NCBI RefSeq assembly: GCF_947179165.1
Contig: NC_077240.1
Coordinates: forward strand, 56,120,501-56,184,500
Length of the DNA: 64,000 nucleotides
Reading direction: 5' to 3'
Source: Solanum dulcamara
Taxonomy: Eukaryota > Streptophyta > Magnoliopsida > Solanales > Solanaceae
Made by a program: the position numbers and the translations under genes. Shown here piece by piece: positions 22,833-34,421 of this stretch. Position 1 is the first letter of the stretch. Each line of letters begins with the position of its first letter. The notes beneath the pieces were generated by a model, which ran no database searches, had not been told where the DNA came from, and was given only the letters and a program-made list of their open reading frames with translations.

Positions 22833-25149
22833 AGGGAACAGACCCTACACGAGGCTCCCACCTCTCGTGCACAGTCAGGGGTTGAGCATCACCCCCAAGC
22901 CTTAACATAAAATAAAACAGAAAAATACAAGGAGGGGGACATAAACCTTACCTCCGATCCTATGTTGGTTCATAAGTCGGCTAACCTATTAAGGTCGGCT
23001 AACTCATCCCCGTAGGAAAAGGAGCTATCTATAACTAGAAAGCAGTAAACCTATGAGAGGACTCCTCCCGATACAAGTCGACTAAGAAAGCATAAATGAG
23101 GGAGACTCTCCCCTTCCATGAAAAGACAAGAAAGTAACCTACACTAGTCCTATTCAACTATGCTACGTACCATACATAGCTAAATTGAAGAAAAACAAGT
23201 ATATGAACCTTCTATCTTGCATGGGGTGAAGAAGCTCTTTTCATCTTTGCCCTTTTTCATTTTGTCGTACCAAGTAAGTCCAAGGGAAGTATGCAACAGC
23301 ATCGCAATCATGATTATCAGCTAAGGAGGATGAAACGAGAATTTTGCAGCTTCTGATGTTCCAGCAGCCTTGGATATTGGAGGGTTCTTGTGTGCCTGCA
23401 CAGAATCCAGAAGGGCTGTTGCAGGTGTTGTATCATGGTATCTGTTGGATGCATCTACAAGTGTAACCATGCACTTTGTAATCCCTGCATCTGCAAAGAA
23501 AAACAACCCTTTTGCCACTGCTGTTGCTGCAGCTGTAGCCCATCTGTTGCGGGTCTGTCTTGATGTTGCTTTATGTTCAAGTGAGTGGTTGTATGCTGAA
23601 GTACTTGTTCTTTGGGATTGTAGTTGTGTATTGTACCTGCACAAGTAAAAGAACAAGAAGAAAAATACCTCCAATACTTCTGCACAGCAAACACTGTGCT
23701 GTAGTTCTGCAGGTCCATTGTGGACTTGTAGGTTGTCCTTGTGTGCTGCATGTTGTTGGAGTTTTTGTGTGTTGTGGCTTGTAAACATGTCCCCAACTGT
23801 AACATGCTTTAATGTATCTCTAGATACCTGCAAATGCATAGAGACAAGCCAACAAGACCAAAAACAAATAGACACCAACCTCCTCATTATGCTTACGTCG
23901 GTTAACTTGTTCAAGGTAGCTCGACTAACGTTTCCAATTATCCATTTGAGGTGGAACTTCTTGAGCCTTGTAGTTACTGTATTTTCTGTGTTCTTGCAAC
24001 ATTTGGAAGCCTTTTGGACAAGCTGGAATCTCCAAGTAGTGAATTGCTCCATTTGAAGACTTAAGTCGGCTAACTTTTTCAAGGTCGCTCGACTAACGTC
24101 TCCAATTATCCGTTTGGGATGAAACTTCTTGGGATTTGTAATTACAGTATTTTCTATGTTCTGGCAATATTTGGAGGACTTTTGGACAAGCTGGAAGCTC
24201 CAAGTAGTGAAGTGCTTCATTTGGAGAGTTAAGTCGGCTAACTTTTTCAAAGTCGCTCGACTAACGTCTCCAATTATCCGTTTGAGGTAAAACTTCTTGG
24301 GCTTTGCAAATACTGTATTTTCTGTGTTCTTGCAACATTTGGAGGCCTTTTGGACAAGCTGGAAGCTCCAAGTAGTGAAGTGTTCCATTTGGAGACTTAA
24401 TTCGGCTAACCTTTTCAAGGTCGCTCGACTAACATCTCCAAATTTCCGTTTGAGCTGAAACTTCTTGGGATTTGCAACTACTGTATTTTCTGTATTCCTG
24501 CCTAGTTTGGAGTCAATTTGATGTTGTATGATGCTTTTGTTGGGGGCTGCAGCTGTGGCCTGTGCTGGAATTTTGATGGTTGTTGCTGCAGCTATAGTCC
24601 ATCTGTTGCAGGTATGTCTTGATGTTGCTTTATGTTCTAATGATTTGTTGTATGCTGAAGAACTTGTTATTGGAGGTTGCAGTTGTGTATTGTACCTGCA
24701 CAAGTAAAAGAACAAGAAAAATTCTGCACAGCAAAAACTGTGCTGTAGTTTCTCCTTGTATGCTGCAATTTGTTGGAATTCCAAGCTCAGTTGCTGACAC
24801 TCCAGCACCAGCCCCTTGATGTAAGTTCTGGTTGTATGGAGGAATTCCACAAGCTGCAAGCTCCAAATGGTGAAGTGCTCCATCCTTCCACTGCTGTAAT
24901 ATGCAGCACACATAGCTGGCCCTCCAACTGTGGATTGATATGTTGCATGTGTACAAGTTCCTGCACAGTCAAAAAGTAGAAGGAAAGGAAAGAAAAAGAA
25001 AAAGGCTACTCTAATCCTAGGTAGGTAAGATGCAGGGGAGACTCTCCCCTTTACAATGGTCCTAACTGTAGAACCTTCAAAGTGGTTATCACTAGTCATA
25101 TTGATATCCAATTTGAAGAGTAAGTTAGAACATTGAAGATAAAAATAGT
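22833..25149 (-). other. 3' region of LINE F, with four ~170-bp modules
   Basis: The last ~490 bp (22833-23320) is the conserved terminal part shared with the other two LINEs, including two TTAGCCGAC words at 22975-23006. Four modules of about 169-178 bp lie at roughly 23890-24500; each carries CGTTAGTCGAGCGACCTTG-like text followed by GTTAGCCGACTTA. A pyrimidine-rich stretch ending TGCAGGTAC occurs near 23640 and 24690. The region overlaps the open frame at 23321-25153. Confidence 0.8.
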
Positions 25150-25153
25150 TCAA
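23321..25153 (-). CDS. Long open frame in the 3' region of LINE F (possible ORF3)
   Basis: An unrecognised open frame of 610 codons that starts at the ORF2 stop (a TTG overlaps it by three bases) and runs without a stop. Its centre is four repeats of about 56 residues with a core like PKKFxxKRIIGDVSRATLKKL followed by QMEHFTTWSFQLVQKASK. The rest is Cys-, Gln- and Thr-rich with no known domain. In the inner LINE the repeat is read in the same frame. No evidence of expression. Alternatively it is a stop-poor repeat whose openness comes from amplification. No function is proposed. Confidence 0.3.
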   Translation of the reverse strand: MNYFYLQCSNLLFKLDINMTSDNHFEGSTVRTIVKGRVSPASYLPRIRVAFFFFFPFLLLFDCAGTCTHATYQSTVGGPAMCAAYYSSGRMEHFTIWSLQLVEFLHTTRTYIKGLVLECQQLSLEFQQIAAYKEKLQHSFCCAEFFLFFYLCRYNTQLQPPITSSSAYNKSLEHKATSRHTCNRWTIAAATTIKIPAQATAAAPNKSIIQHQIDSKLGRNTENTVVANPKKFQLKRKFGDVSRATLKRLAELSLQMEHFTTWSFQLVQKASKCCKNTENTVFAKPKKFYLKRIIGDVSRATLKKLADLTLQMKHFTTWSFQLVQKSSKYCQNIENTVITNPKKFHPKRIIGDVSRATLKKLADLSLQMEQFTTWRFQLVQKASKCCKNTENTVTTRLKKFHLKWIIGNVSRATLNKLTDVSIMRRLVSICFWSCWLVSMHLQVSRDTLKHVTVGDMFTSHNTQKLQQHAAHKDNLQVHNGPAELQHSVCCAEVLEVFFFLFFYLCRYNTQLQSQRTSTSAYNHSLEHKATSRQTRNRWATAAATAVAKGLFFFADAGITKCMVTLVDASNRYHDTTPATALLDSVQAHKNPPISKAAGTSEAAKFSFHPP

Positions 25154-28100
25154 GGAGGTTGTTTGATCCTTTTTAATCTTTTTCTCCTGAAGCTTGCCAT
25201 CCCTATCTTGTCCAGCTTGATGTAGCCCTTGGTTTCTTGTGGATGTTGTTGCATATTATAGAATTGTTGAGTATTGTCAAGCTTATGGCTATGCTTAGAA
25301 AGAGTATCTGCAACAAAATTGGCTTCTCTGAATACATGTTTGCAATGAAAGTAGTCTAGTAACTGGACTAAATTCTGAAGTTCTTCCATGTATTTGTGTA
25401 TGCTCCATGGAGGCTTGATATCTTGCTTCACCCACATTGTCAAAAGTTCTGAGTCCACCTCCAGTACCACTCTACTATAACCATGTTGAAGACACCAAAG
25501 GATGCCCATAGTAGCTGCCTGTACCTCAGCTTGATTGTTGGTTCCATGTCCTAATGGAGTTGCAAATGCATATATCAAGTTACCCTTGTGGTCTCTCAAT
25601 ATTCCCCCTGCTCTAATCTTCCCAGGTTTGTCCAATGCACTCCCATCAGTATTCAACTTTACTATTGAAGGTGGAGGTCTGATCCACACAACTTTGATCA
25701 CTTTAGTGTCATGTTGAAAATTTTCTACCATCAGAACCAGATCATTCCAACTCTTAGGCCACTTAATGTAAGGATAGACAGTGCTTATCAGCATGTACAG
25801 GTCCTTAGTAATGGAGAACTTAACTCTAGTAGAACTAGATTTCTTTCCTCCATATTTGCTTGCACATCTATTCTTCCATATATGCCAGCAAACAAAAATA
25901 GGAGTTGCCTGCAACATGAGCTTATGGACTGCATTATTGGGCTTAGAAGTCCACCACTTCATCAGGATGTTTCTCAGAGGCCAGTTGTCTTGCAGGATTC
26001 CCCAAGATCTGGAAAATTGCTGCCAAATATGTTTTGCTAAATTTCTAAAGGCAAATATATGGTCAACAATATCTAATCCAGGCCTGTAGCAACAAGAGCA
26101 TTCTGCTGGTTCAGCTCCAAATTGAACTAGTTTTTCATTGGTTGGAAGTTTCAATCTGAGTGCTCTCTATAGTAAAAAGGACACCTTGAAAGGGATGTTA
26201 GTGTGCCAAGTGCAACTATCAGTCAAGCTCTTACATTTGTGCTTTCTAACTTGTTCCCAAGCAGATTTGGAAGTGAAATTACCATGAGATGTTAGTTTCC
26301 AGCATGCTTTATCAGCTATGTTGGGATGATAATATACCTTAGTGTTAAGGATCTGAAACACAAGCTGAGGAGGGGCATATTTTCTGATTTTCTGCACATT
26401 CCATTCCCCATTCATAAGGTATTCAGAGACTGTAGTATTATTGAGCCTAGGTAGATAGTTATTGTGATAAGCAAGGGGTCCAATACCCATCCAATCATCC
26501 CACCAAAAGCTGCATGTACCTGAATTGATATGCCAATGTATATGAGGCTCAATATTAATTTTATTTGCCATCATATGCTTCCACATAAGAGATTGACCTG
26601 TGTTCCATTTTTTTATCACCGGATGTGCTCTTTGGCAATACTTAGCCTTTAAGAATTCTCCCCATAAAGTCTTCTTGGATCTAAAAGTCCACCACTGTTT
26701 GTATTGTAAGGCCAGACACACATCTTGTATGTTTTTCATACCAATACCCCCTTCCTCCACAGGGTAGCTGAGTGTCTCCCAAGAAGCCCAGTGGTACTTC
26801 CTCTTTTCTTTGTACCATCCCCAGAAAAAATCTGCCATAAGGGCTTTAATTTGTTTGAGGGTAGTGACTGTAGGGATAATTGCTGAAAGCAGGTGAATTG
26901 GAAGTGATTGCAACACTGATTTGACAAGAGTAGCTCTTCCCCCATAGCTCAATATTTTGGCCTGCCATCCTCTAATCTTGGAGATCACTTTGGATACCAT
27001 ACTAGTAAAGTAAATGATCCTTTGACACCCAATATATAAGGGACATCCTAAATATGTAATAGGGCCATGAGTTGATTTGAAACCAGTGATAGAAGTGACC
27101 CTCTCATTAGTAGCTGGATCAGTATTCAAAGGGATCATACATTGACTCTTGTCTTTGTTAACAAGCTGTCCTGATGTATGTTCATACAACTGCAGAGTCT
27201 TTATGATCAACTTGAGAGAATACTTAGAGGTTGAGGTGAAAATAATTACATCATCAGCAAAGCTCAAGTGATTAATTAGAGGACCCTTCTTTTCCATGTG
27301 AAAACCTTTGTACAAATAGTGTTGATGAAGGTTGTTGAGAAGTCTTGACAGCACCTCAGCACCTAAAATAAATAGGGCTGGAGACAAAGGATCTCCCTGT
27401 TTGAGGCCTCTTGTAGAATGAAAGAAACCATGCCTACCTCCATTCACAATAACTGAGTACCAGTTGTTAGCCATTAACCTCCAAACCATGTCAATGAATA
27501 CTTCTCCAAAACCCATTCTTCTCATCACTAGACATATAAATGACCAAGACACCCTGTCATAGGCTTTGGCCATGTCTAACTTAATAACAACATTGTCTCC
27601 AATCTTTGGTTGTTTTATTCCATGAATGATCTCTTGTGCTAACATAATATTCTCAGAGATGCTTCTTCCCTTTACAAAACCAGATTGATTTTCAGAGATT
27701 ACTTGAGGGAGAATTGGGGCTATTCTGAGGTAAAGGACCTTAGAAATGACTTTATTGGTGAAGTTGCTGAGTGATATAGGCCTGAAATCAGATAGTTTAT
27801 TAGGATGTTCTACTTTTGGGAGTAGAACCAAACAGGCATGTGTGATGAGCTTGGGAATAGACTGTCCACAACAAAAGTACTTCACTAAGTTTAACAAGTC
27901 TTCACTAATAATATCCCAGCAGGTATGGAAGAATTTGCCATTAAATCCATCAGGACCTGCTGCAGACACATCACTAAGAGAAAATACAGCAGCTTTCAAC
28001 TCCTCCTTGGTAGGCATAGCATTAAGAATCTGATTTTGCTGATCTGTGATGGAACAGGGAATGCATTTTAGGATATCTTCATTGATCAAATCCTCTTTTC

Positions 28101-29310
28101 CAGTAAAGATCTTCTCAAAGTAATCACAGGCAGCAGTTGCTATGTTCTGATCACCTTGAATAGTGTTTCCTTGGTCATCAGTGATTTTATGAATGAGTAA
28201 CCTTCTCCTCCTTCCTCTGATGATAGCATGAAAGAATTTGGAGTTGGCATCTCCATCCTTAAACCACTGAATCTGAGTTTTTTGTTTAAGGATAGAATGC
28301 TCAATCTTCAAATATCTAATGTACTCTGCATTCACTTGATGAAGCTTGTTTCTATTTTCCTCAGAATTATCAAGGATGATATCTTCTTCTGCCTGCTGTA
28401 CTTTCTCTTCAAACGCTTTAACTGTGGTATATATGTCTCCATATTGTTGTCTTGACCACTTGCTAAGAGTGTTAGCTACCCTCTTAAGCTTCTGGTGGAA
28501 AATTCTCATAGGATTTCCTTCCATATGCCTATCCCAACAGGTTTTAACAGTATCCAGGAAAGTATCATTCTCTGTCCAGCAGTGAAGAAACTTGAAGTAT
28601 TTGATGGGATTACTATGATTATCTTGACATTCAACTAAAAGAGGACAGTGATCTAAACCTGTAGAGGCTAGATGAGTCACAGTAGTCATAGGCATTATCT
28701 CTAACCACCTATCATTCACCATGGCCCTGTCCAACCTCTTCCATATTCTAGCATCATTGTCCCTGTTGTTGCACCAGGTGAAGCTTTGGCCATGAAAACC
28801 CAAGTCTGTGAGGCCACATGCTTCAATGACACTTATGAATTCAAGGCTTTTGTTCATATTGTAAGGCAGCCCTCCAATCTTTTCCTCCACTTCAGTGATT
28901 ACATTAAAGTCTCCAACAATACACCAAGGCTTATCTATATCAGCCACCTGCAACATTTTTTCCCAATGACTTCTTGTCAAGTAATCTTTACACTTGGCAT
29001 AGACAAATGTAATAGTGTGAGAATTGGGGCTAGACACATGTTTAATATCACAAGTGACCTGTTATTCATCCTGGTCTCTAATATGACAGTCCACATCCTG
29101 ATTCCAGAATAGCCAAATCTTGTTATTAGGATTATGACAGGCATTATTCATTCTAAGCTGATTTTTGTATTGGTTGATCTGTGATTGATGAGCAAATGGT
29201 TCAAGAATTGCCAACATAGAGAGACTATGATAATCCTTGAGTTTTTGGAGTCTATCCAAAGCACCTTAAGTATCAATACTCCTTGCATTCCAGCATATTG
29301 TATTCATCAT
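25150..29310 (-). pseudogene. LINE F ORF2: endonuclease-reverse transcriptase-RNase H, three nonsense mutations
   Basis: One reading frame of 1387 codons, broken only by stops at 29266-29268, 29062-29064 and 26167-26169. The N-terminal endonuclease (APE type) shows WNARSID, EPFA, GDFNVI and LDHCPL. The central RT (roughly codons 430-750) shows GPDGFNGKFFH, FRPISLSNF, KLDMAKAYDRVSW, GLKQGDPLSP and FADDVIIF. A zinc-binding-RT-type region follows (CCYRPGLDIVDHIF), then a C-terminal RNase H with LNTDGSALD, NNQAEVQA, VLEVDSELL and REANFVADTLSKHS, so all four acidic residues are present. The start ATG at 29310 overlaps the ORF1 stop by one base (TGATG). The protein nicks target DNA and reverse-transcribes LINE RNA there. 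Near-intact apart from the stops. Confidence 0.93.
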
Positions 29311-29901
29311 CAAGGTTTCATGGATTTGGACCTTGTTTTGATGCCACTCTTACAAGTAGCATTATCAGAACTGGTGGAGATGTCTTGTTTCTTTTTCTTC
29401 TTGTTCTGATCTTGCTGACCCCTGGGTGATAGACCCTTCTCCTCAGTGAACTGCAGCACCTCCTCCTGTATTGTAGTATCTGTGATATCCTCCAATGCTC
29501 TAAAGGGAGAGGCACTAGTTTCCTCATCTTGAGATTGTTCCCTTTGGTCCAGATCCTCTTCATCTTCAGATTGAATAGGTCTGTATTCATCCTCATTGTC
29601 ATGTGATATGGCTTTCTTATCAAGAACACACACTTCAGTAGAACTGGATTGAATTTGAAGAGGTGTCACATGAATCCCTGCTTGTTCATCAACCAACACA
29701 TAGTTCACTCTGTGTTGTGTTTTTCCAGATAGAGATTTTTTTTGTTTCTGAGCTAACTTTTTCTTCATTGCATCCCTCTTCTTCTTACTCAGAGATAGAG
29801 TATATTTATTATTCAGGAGCTTAGTAACTGCACCCATATTTCCTTCACATCTATTTGGAGATTCTGCACCTTCCTTATCCAGAATGTGTTGAAGGAGTAT
29901 T
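29310..29901 (-). pseudogene. LINE F ORF1, C-terminal part only
   Basis: C-terminal portion of the LINE RNA-binding protein, cut by 5' truncation near 29901. It is readable from about 29837 (MGAVTKLLNNKYTLSLSKKK) to the stop at 29310-29312. It is rich in Lys, then acidic (EDEEDLDQREQSQDEE), and ends KSGIKTRSKSMKP. The matching tail in the outer LINE is at 37985-38606. The DUF4283-like domain and zinc knuckle seen in the outer copy are absent here. Confidence 0.8.
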
Positions 29902-30206
29902 GATACTCAAGGTGCTTTGGATATGAGTTGAGGTATCACCGATGAAGGATGTGTTGAGGTTCAGAAAGAAAGGGAAACTTAGTCTGAGGTACATTGGGCT
30001 TTACCAGATTGTTTGTTCAGTGGGAAAGGTTGCCTATGAGTTAGACCTACCATCTGATTTGGAAGTAGTGCACCCAGTCTTTCATGTGTCAATGCTTCGC
30101 AAATGTATTGGTTATCCTTCTAGGGTATTCCCCGTGGATGATGTCTAATTGATGAAGGAGCTATCTTATGAGAAACACCCTTTAGCTATACTTGATCACC
30201 AAGTCA
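29902..30206 (+). pseudogene. Ty3 integrase C-terminal domain (element E, middle piece)
   Basis: Resumes E pol between LINE F and the outer LINE: PMKDVLRFRKKGKLSLRYIGLYQI, VGKVAYELDLPSDLEVVHPVF, HVSMLRKCIGYPSRVFPVDDV, then a stop, then KELSYEKHPLAILDHQV. The last words begin the chromodomain, which continues beyond the outer LINE at 45104. This domain helps target integration to chromatin. Confidence 0.9.
30195..30206. repeat. Target-site duplication of the outer LINE, left copy
   Basis: ATCACCAAGTCA immediately before the LINE 5' end. The same 12 bases are at 45104-45115 after the poly(A) tail; the first A may belong to the tail, leaving 11 certain bases. Confidence 0.9.
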
Positions 30207-30301
30207 GAACATTAACCTTTTTGAATAACTGAAAAGTTAAAAGATACAACGGTCATCTCCTCCCTCTCTATCTCACACTGTTCATCTCCGGTCAGTTCTG
30301 A

Positions 30302-33237
30302 ATGGCTTCACCACCGCCGGTGAAGCTCCCGTGGCCACCGAATATACATCATCAAACATTACCAGCTAATGACACTCTGAATCTGCAAAATAATACTGCA
30401 ATTTCAAGTGAAGCTGGTTTGAATCAACAACAATCGATCGGTCAACAAAATACTGATGCAATCACTGTCTCTGAAGAGGAGCTGATAATTGCACACAAGA
30501 TCATCAATTTTCAGAAACATGGTTTGATTCGAGTATCAAGAACTGTGGTAGATGATTCCTTATCTTTTGGACTACATACAGTCCAAAAATTGGATCAAAC
30601 CACCGCACCATTTGAGAGCACTGATCAGACGACGCCTGAGAGAAACATCGCAGAGTCGCCGGAGTTACGCCTTCATATTGGAAGGGGCTCCGGCGACATT
30701 CGAGATGGCGGACCCCCTGGGGTTTGTTCCCCATCTCATGGCGCTCCTACCACCAAAATTTCAACCCAAATGGACGGTGAAATCATTGGGGATGATGGTA
30801 CCGGCGAGGTTGCCGGAGTTCAGGCAACATTTTCAGGTGGAAACCAATGCAAAACGGGGCGTTTCATTGATACAAATACACCCCACCAGCAACTCACAAA
30901 CACTAGAGAAGGAATCAAATCCTCTCAAATTAGCTCAAATTTGCCAAATCTACAGGGTCACTGTCAGAGTGCCGGCGCCGGAGCTCCGGCGAACCATTTG
31001 TCATAAGATCAAATCCAAAATATCCCTAAGGGTAATGCGCAACTTCCCATCCGCAAGAGGTGTCTTGAATCATCAACAACAAATTCAAATTCAAAAAGTC
31101 ATCCAGACACTCGTCAAGGTGATATGCACATTTTCACTGATAATCAAGCTGAAGAACACACATTGGTTCAAGACCAATATCAACAATATGGTCAATTTAA
31201 TCAACTAAAGGATGATATGTACACAATTGATAATGCAAAGTCGATGCATCCTTTTTCCAAAAATGATAAACATGCCTCAGGAACTTCACAACAATGTAAC
31301 AGTGCTAATGTTATAGACCTTCAAGGTAAGACCAATCCTTCCAACTTGATATACTCTGAGACTGCCAATTTGAAATCCAGTGGAGTTCTTTTGCAACCTA
31401 ATGCAAATGTAATCCCTAGTAATGCTGTAGGTAACTCATTGCAGGGCATTGATCATACCAAAATCAATTCTAAAAGCAGCCCTGAAATTCCTACCAAAAT
31501 GCCTAACAATTCTATTCCTCAAACTAGCAACCAGCTACACACTCAACAGCCTACCACCACCCACAATAGCTTCCCTAAGGTATCTAGTAATTTTGACATC
31601 CAGGTTCAAACTAGCCAACCTAAGGTGCCCATCAGCTATGCTAATGTTGGTCCTAGACATGTTGGAACTAAATTAGTCAATACCCAACCTCAACCAAATT
31701 CCACTAACCAAAACCCCCAGAAAAATATTTTTCCCAACTTAAAGGACCAGGTCCTTCAGCCTACCCCTTACACTGTAGTTCGGACCTTTGCTGCCAAACT
31801 CAGAAATAATCAAGCAAAGAATGAGGCTCCTATTGAATTAGCCACCCCTGAATACACAACCAAACAGGGCCTGCCTGCTGTGTTTTTTTGAAAAAGAAGA
31901 CTTTATGCACAAACTAGCTCAAAGATGCAAATACACCTTGGTTGGCAAATTTACCCACACCATGCCAAAGATAGAGTTGATAAGAAGGAGCTTTATCATT
32001 CAAACTCAGCTCTCAGGAGGTGTAAAAATTGCTCATTTCAATGCTAGACATGTCTATATTGACTTGGATAATGAGTTGGATTACAATACTGTCTGGACCA
32101 AACAGAGAATGACAATAGAGGGCCAACTCATGAGGATTCAGACATGGACACCTACTTTTAAACCGGATGAAGAAACCCCAATAGTGCCAATTTGGGTAGC
32201 CTTACCAGAACTACCTTGTCATTATTATAACATGGAGTTCACCACTGCCCTGCTAGCCTCTGTAGGGAAGGTACTTTATCTAGACACTACTTCCATACAA
32301 AAAACAAGGGGAAGCATAGCCAAGGTGAGACTTCAAGTGAACCTCGCCAATAAAAGACCTGCCTATATTTGGCTGGGATATGACAAAACTGATAAAACTC
32401 TAAGGAGGTGGCAAGCTATTTTATATGAAAATGTACCTGATTACTGCATGTACTGCAAACATCAGGGTCACTTGATACATGTTTGTAATATTCAAAGAAG
32501 GGATGAAGAACAAAAAAAAAGAAAAGAAGAAGAAACAGCAAAAATGAACAAAAACAAAGAGGGCATGCTAACCAAGGATCATGATGACACAAATATCAAT
32601 ACATCTGTAAAAGATGCTCCTGCTCAGCCACAATAAACACTTGACAATGCAAAAGAACTGTTGTGGCAAGTTCAGAGGAAGAAACAGTCTAAGGGACAAA
32701 ATAAGCCCCAACAAACAAAAGTGATCAGCTCTATTCAACAACAGCAGAACAGGGGAGTTGATAAACCTCAGCAAAACATCACAGGTCCAGGTAAGTCCTC
32801 TACTCCTATTTATACTTCCAATAATTATGTTGATCTTGTTACCCAGGATCAAACTAATAACCAAGATGCAGGAGAACCAAGTAACCAAAGGAATTCCACT
32901 TTGAAGAATTCATCAAAAATGCAGGAAAACACCATAATTCAACAACAAGGTACTACTCAAGGGAGCAATGTAACAAGGAATGCAGGTATTGACTTATTAC
33001 TCCCCATACCCCTTACACCCCCACATCATATCTCTGCTGTTGTTGGCTGTGTAGTTGATGGAGGAAGGGTTGGAGGAGTAATGGAGAACCCCACTAATCT
33101 GCAGGATGGGGAACCTAAAAGGGGAGGGATCTTGTCTCATGTTTTGCATGAGAATATCACTGACCTTAGGAGTGCCCTTACATCCCCTCTACCCCTGCAC
33201 ACAAGGCTCAAAATGACATACCAAATACTGAATCCAT
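30302..33237 (+). pseudogene. Outer LINE ORF1, N-terminal and central part
   Basis: ORF1 starts at ATG 30302 (MASPPPVKLPWPPN). It runs in one frame to 31891 apart from a stop at 31004-31006. In the T7 run at about 31880-31886 the frame shifts, and the protein continues from 31893 (EKEDFMHKLAQRCKYTLVGKF). The 31905-32636 part is a DUF4283-like domain (VWTKQRMTIEGQLMRIQTWTPTF, VPIWVALPELP) followed by a CCHC knuckle, CMYCKHQGHLIHVC. Another in-frame stop at 32634-32636 precedes a Gln/Asn-rich tail (to 33237). The protein binds LINE RNA to form the transposition particle. The inner LINE cuts it at 33237; the rest is at 37985-38606. Confidence 0.88.
33224..33237. repeat. Target-site duplication of the inner LINE, left copy
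   Basis: AATACTGAATCCAT. The identical 14 bases stand at 37971-37984 directly after the poly(A) tail. Confidence 0.93.
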
Positions 33238-34420
33238 GTACCAACCTGACCTCCCAGATACAGCCTACTGGAAGCTGAATTCAGATGGAAACTTTACATG
33301 TGCTTCAGCTTGGAACCAAATCAGGCCTAAAAGGAACAAAACCATGACAGACAATAATATATGGCACAAGAATATACCCTTCAAAATATCCTTTCTTATC
33401 TGGAGAGCTCTCAGAAGCAAGTTGCCCACCAATGAAAATATTGAGCACTTTGGTCATGCAGCTGCTCAGTGTTCTTGTTGCTACAGGCCAGGATGGGATA
33501 CTATAGATCACATTTTTATCTCTGGACACATGGCTAGTCACATATGGAAGTATTTTTCTGACTGTTGGGGTATACAACACAGCAGCAACCCAATGAGGAG
33601 CAATATGATGAAATGGTGGCTGGCTAAACCAAATAATGAAGTCCATAAACTATTATTGCAAGCTACTCCTATATTTATTTGTTGGAACTTATGGAAGAAC
33701 AGGTGTGCTAGTAAATATGGTGGCAAAAAGTCTAGCAGTACTAGAGTGAAATTCTCAGTCATCAAAGAACTCTACATGCTGATCTTCACAGATTTCCCTT
33801 ACATTAGTTGGCCAAATGACTGGAAGGAGCTAATAGCTATGGTGGAAAGATGCAGCCATGAAATGAAAATCATCCAAGTCAGTTGGCACAAACCAGCATA
33901 CCATGTGGTTAAACTGAATACTGATGGAAGTGCCTTGGATAATCCTGGAAGAATTGGAGCTGGGGGTATCCTAAGAGATCATAAAGGAAACATCCTTTAT
34001 GCATTTGCTGCACCACTTGGAATTGGTTCTAACAACCAAGCTGAGGTACAAGCTGCAGTCATAGGCATTACTTGGTGTATTGAACATGGCTACAGCAGGG
34101 TTCTACTGGAGGTTGATTCTGAATTACTTGTGAAATGGTTAAAACAAGAGATCACATCTCCCTGGAACATCAGGAAATACATCATAAACCTGCAGGAGAT
34201 GATCATAATGCTGGATCTCTTTCAATGTAAGCACATCTATAGGGAGGCTAATTTTGTTGCTGATACACTCTCCAAGCATAGCCACAGTGTAGATAGCATG
34301 GCTCAATTCTACAGTGTTCAACAGCTTCCTAAGGAAACAAGAGGATATTACATCCTAGACAAGATGGGGATGCCAAATTTTAGGAGGACAAAACTGAAGA
34401 GGATCAAACAACCTCCTTGA
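33238..34420 (+). CDS. Inner LINE ORF2 C-terminal part: zinc-binding RT tail and RNase H, uninterrupted
   Basis: About 394 codons, open without a stop to TGA 34418-34420, but lacking a native start because the insertion is 5'-truncated. The first part is the zinc-binding-RT-like region (LIWRALRSKLPTNENI, CSCCYRPGWDTIDHIF). The second is an RNase H with LNTDGSALDNPGRIGAGGILRD, NNQAEVQAA, LEVDSELL and REANFVADTLSKHS, so the acidic D-E-D-D set is complete. The end, RRTKLKRIKQPP, matches LINE F. Plant L1 elements are known to carry this extra archaeal-like RNase H, which would remove RNA from the RNA/cDNA hybrid. Without endonuclease and RT the copy is inactive. Confidence 0.9.
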
Positions 34421-34421
34421 T

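Larger units (their letters stand above)
22809..29901 (-). mobile_element. L1-type LINE 'F', 5'-truncated, inserted in element E pol
   Basis: A minus-strand LINE ending in a poly(A) tail (T run 22809-22832 on plus). Order on the minus strand: the C-terminal part of ORF1, ORF2 (endonuclease, RT, RNase H), then a 2.3 kb 3' region. Its last ~90 bases (GGGTCTGTTCCC, GAGGTGGGAGCC, CTGACTGTGCACGAG) match the ends of the two plus-strand LINEs, so all three are one family. It splits E pol between AQSR*KS and the integrase C-terminal domain. GATAC lies at both borders (22804-22808 and 29902-29906), at most a short target duplication. Confidence 0.88.

Noticed and set aside
23890..24500. CRISPR-like regularly spaced repeats
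   Set aside because: The repeats are ~170 bp modules in a LINE 3' region of a plant genome; there are no short direct repeats with unique spacers and no cas genes.
26167..34420. Host RNase H or reverse-transcriptase-like gene
   Set aside because: Domain order, poly(A) tails and target duplications show these are LINE ORF2 copies, not host genes.
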